NCBI GenBank assembly: GCA_002730875.1
Contig: PCBI01000001.1
Location: forward strand, 1 to 55,839
Direction: 5' to 3'
DNA length: 55,839 bases
Source of the DNA: Spirochaetaceae bacterium
GTDB taxonomy: Bacteria; Spirochaetota; Leptospiria; Leptospirales; Leptonemataceae
Shown in pieces: positions 54,920 through 55,839 of this stretch. The position numbers were made by a program, and so were the translations under genes. Positions within the stretch are counted from its first letter, which is position 1. The number at the start of each line of letters is the position of its first letter. The notes beneath the pieces are model-generated. The model was not told where the DNA came from. It saw nothing but the letters and a program-made list of their open reading frames with translations, and ran no database searches.

Positions 54920-55249
54920 GGCGAAGCTGATTAATCAATGCCAGCAGACAAGTCTTTCTATGAGTTGAAGCTATTGGTCATACCGGGATGCCGCGGGGTG
55001 CGATTTATATGCCTTCTGGTAATACAACTCGAACCAAGGAACGAGTTCGGCTAAAGACCTCTCGCCCGATGTTACACGAACTCGGCCCCGCCAGGTTCGC
55101 ATAAACACGCCCGACCCGCTTTAACCCGAACTCCACTACGCCCGGGGTTCGCATAAACACGCCCGCTCCATCTTAACCCGAACTCCGCCAATCAGACTCC
55201 CTTTTTTCCTGCCGCGACGGGAATAACAGACCGACTTTCCTCACAACCC
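54920..55249. other. gene-free region with tandem repeats
   Basis: Separates the Rpn gene from the partial transposase. Apart from the repeat units listed separately and an inverted repeat CGAAC-N10-GTTCG near 55030-55050, nothing is recognised. Confidence 0.5.
55094..55186. repeat. two tandem copies of a 41-base unit, period 52
   Basis: Copies at 55094-55134 and 55146-55186 share GGTTCGCATAAACACGCCCG, then seven variable bases, then TTAACCCGAACTCC. Each unit is bounded by GTTCG and CGAAC, which are mutually inverted. A degenerate partial copy (ACACGAACTC) precedes them near 55074. They lie just upstream of the partial transposase and may be its subterminal binding sites or the element's end. 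Confidence 0.7.
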
Positions 55250-55839
55250 ATGTCTTTCTTTCTCTTCCTGCTTGTCGGCGGCCTTCTATTCTTGAACCGC
55301 CACCTGTATCTCCAGAATCTCTTTCTTCAGGCCCAGCTATCGGTATATCGTAGGCGATACGTACGGAACCGCCGGTCGCCTCCCATCCCCGAGTGGTTCC
55401 GTAGAGTCGCGGTCTGGATAGCTCGCATCTCAAACTGCTGGAAGGAAGTCTGCATGATAGTCCAACCCGCCACCGTTCTGGACTGGCGCCGGAGGAGATA
55501 CAAAGACTTCTGGACTCTCAAAGTGGCAGCCGGAACCAGAAAAATGGGGCGGCCTCCTATAAACGAAGATACCATCTCTCTCATTCAGCGAATCAACCGG
55601 GAAAATCCGCTCTGGACTGCCCGCAGAATCCAGGGCGAACTCTACCGCAGTGCAGGAGTGCGCCTACATCTGGATACGATCCGGAAATACATGGTTCGCA
55701 GACGACCAGATCCGTTACGCGCCCTGACATGGAAAAAGTTTCTGGAGCTCCACCTTCCTGAAATCGGTGCCATGGACTTTTTTGTGATTCCCAGAGTTGG
55801 AAGGAATCCGTTGATCGGATTCTTCGTCATAGCTCATGA
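55250..55839 (+). CDS. integrase-core (rve-type) transposase, partial (3' end beyond window)
   Basis: From the ATG at 55250 the plus frame is open to the last base (196 codons plus two bases). The hydrophobic start 'MSFFLFLLVGGLLFLNR' followed by 'LQNLFLQAQLSVYRRR' is typical of a group of integrase-core transposases that begin with a pseudo-transmembrane helix. Then come an HTH ('ENPLWTARRIQGELYRSAG' with 'LHLDTIRKYMVRRR') and the first catalytic block 'IGAMDFFVIPRVG' (first Asp of DDE), 'FFVIAH'. The remaining catalytic residues are outside the window. Function: transposition of an insertion sequence. Confidence 0.8.
   Translation, partial: MSFFLFLLVGGLLFLNRHLYLQNLFLQAQLSVYRRRYVRNRRSPPIPEWFRRVAVWIARISNCWKEVCMIVQPATVLDWRRRRYKDFWTLKVAAGTRKMGRPPINEDTISLIQRINRENPLWTARRIQGELYRSAGVRLHLDTIRKYMVRRRPDPLRALTWKKFLELHLPEIGAMDFFVIPRVGRNPLIGFFVIAH

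Noticed and set aside
55094..55186. CRISPR array
   Set aside because: Only two full units, no spacer-length regularity beyond a 7-base variable centre, and no cas gene anywhere in the window.

Overview
The window looks like a chromosome fragment of a diderm bacterium. It encodes many exported proteins and lipoproteins, tripartite RND efflux parts and a giant acidic coiled-coil protein, which together fit a spirochaete of the Leptospira/Leptonema kind best. That assignment is an inference from gene content; no rRNA or tRNA gene is present to confirm it. Both ends cut through genes: a giant minus-strand gene runs off the left edge and an integrase-type transposase runs off the right edge.

Left part (1-22,435). 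A giant minus-strand reading frame (at least 2,823 codons, open all the way to base 1) meets, head to head near base 8,500, the 3' part of a TPR gene. Both appear to have lost their 5' ends at the same spot, so this looks like a rearrangement (or assembly) junction. From there a tightly coupled plus-strand operon runs to 22,435: TPR fragment, TolC-type outer-membrane factor, periplasmic adaptor, two related Ig-like-domain lipoproteins, two different RND permeases, and a membrane-anchored protein of unknown function. Overlaps of 1-11 bases and one 2-base gap link its genes as far as the second permease; a 63-base gap precedes the last gene.

Middle part (22,436-47,100) is accessory DNA dominated by defence-type genes. 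It holds: (i) a minus operon of a short tyrosine recombinase, a ribbon-helix-helix protein and two duplicated exported proteins; (ii) a cytosolic S8 (subtilisin-type) protease followed by a four-span membrane protein, behind a promoter with an ATACC/GGTAT operator-like array; (iii) a type I restriction-modification operon hsdM-hsdS-hsdR with a YgjP-type metallopeptidase; (iv) a probable PD-(D/E)XK nuclease; (v) a GmrSD-type DUF262-DUF1524 protein; (vi) a phage/plasmid-type primase-helicase with a divergent half-length HsdS-like protein; (vii) a 1,256-residue protein with a nuclease-like N-terminus and a long helical tail. Several gene-poor stretches of 0.5-1 kb separate these units, as expected in a recombination-prone island.

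Right part (47,101-55,839) holds a minus cluster of a 52-residue membrane peptide, an acyltransferase-fold protein that has lost its catalytic motif, and a zinc-finger/membrane protein. This cluster is divergent from an XRE regulator across a 17-bp palindrome. Then come an unknown membrane protein, an ISXO2/IS1595-type transposase unit with a degenerate HNH-like protein and a basic protein, an Rpn-family nuclease/transposase, tandem 52-bp-period repeats, and a partial integrase-core transposase. The transposase gene contains an in-frame 65-bp element made of three nested or adjacent stems. The best candidates for something undescribed are the S8 protease/membrane-protein pair, the XRE/peptide/pseudo-acyltransferase/zinc-finger cluster, the 1,256-residue protein, and the in-frame palindromic element.
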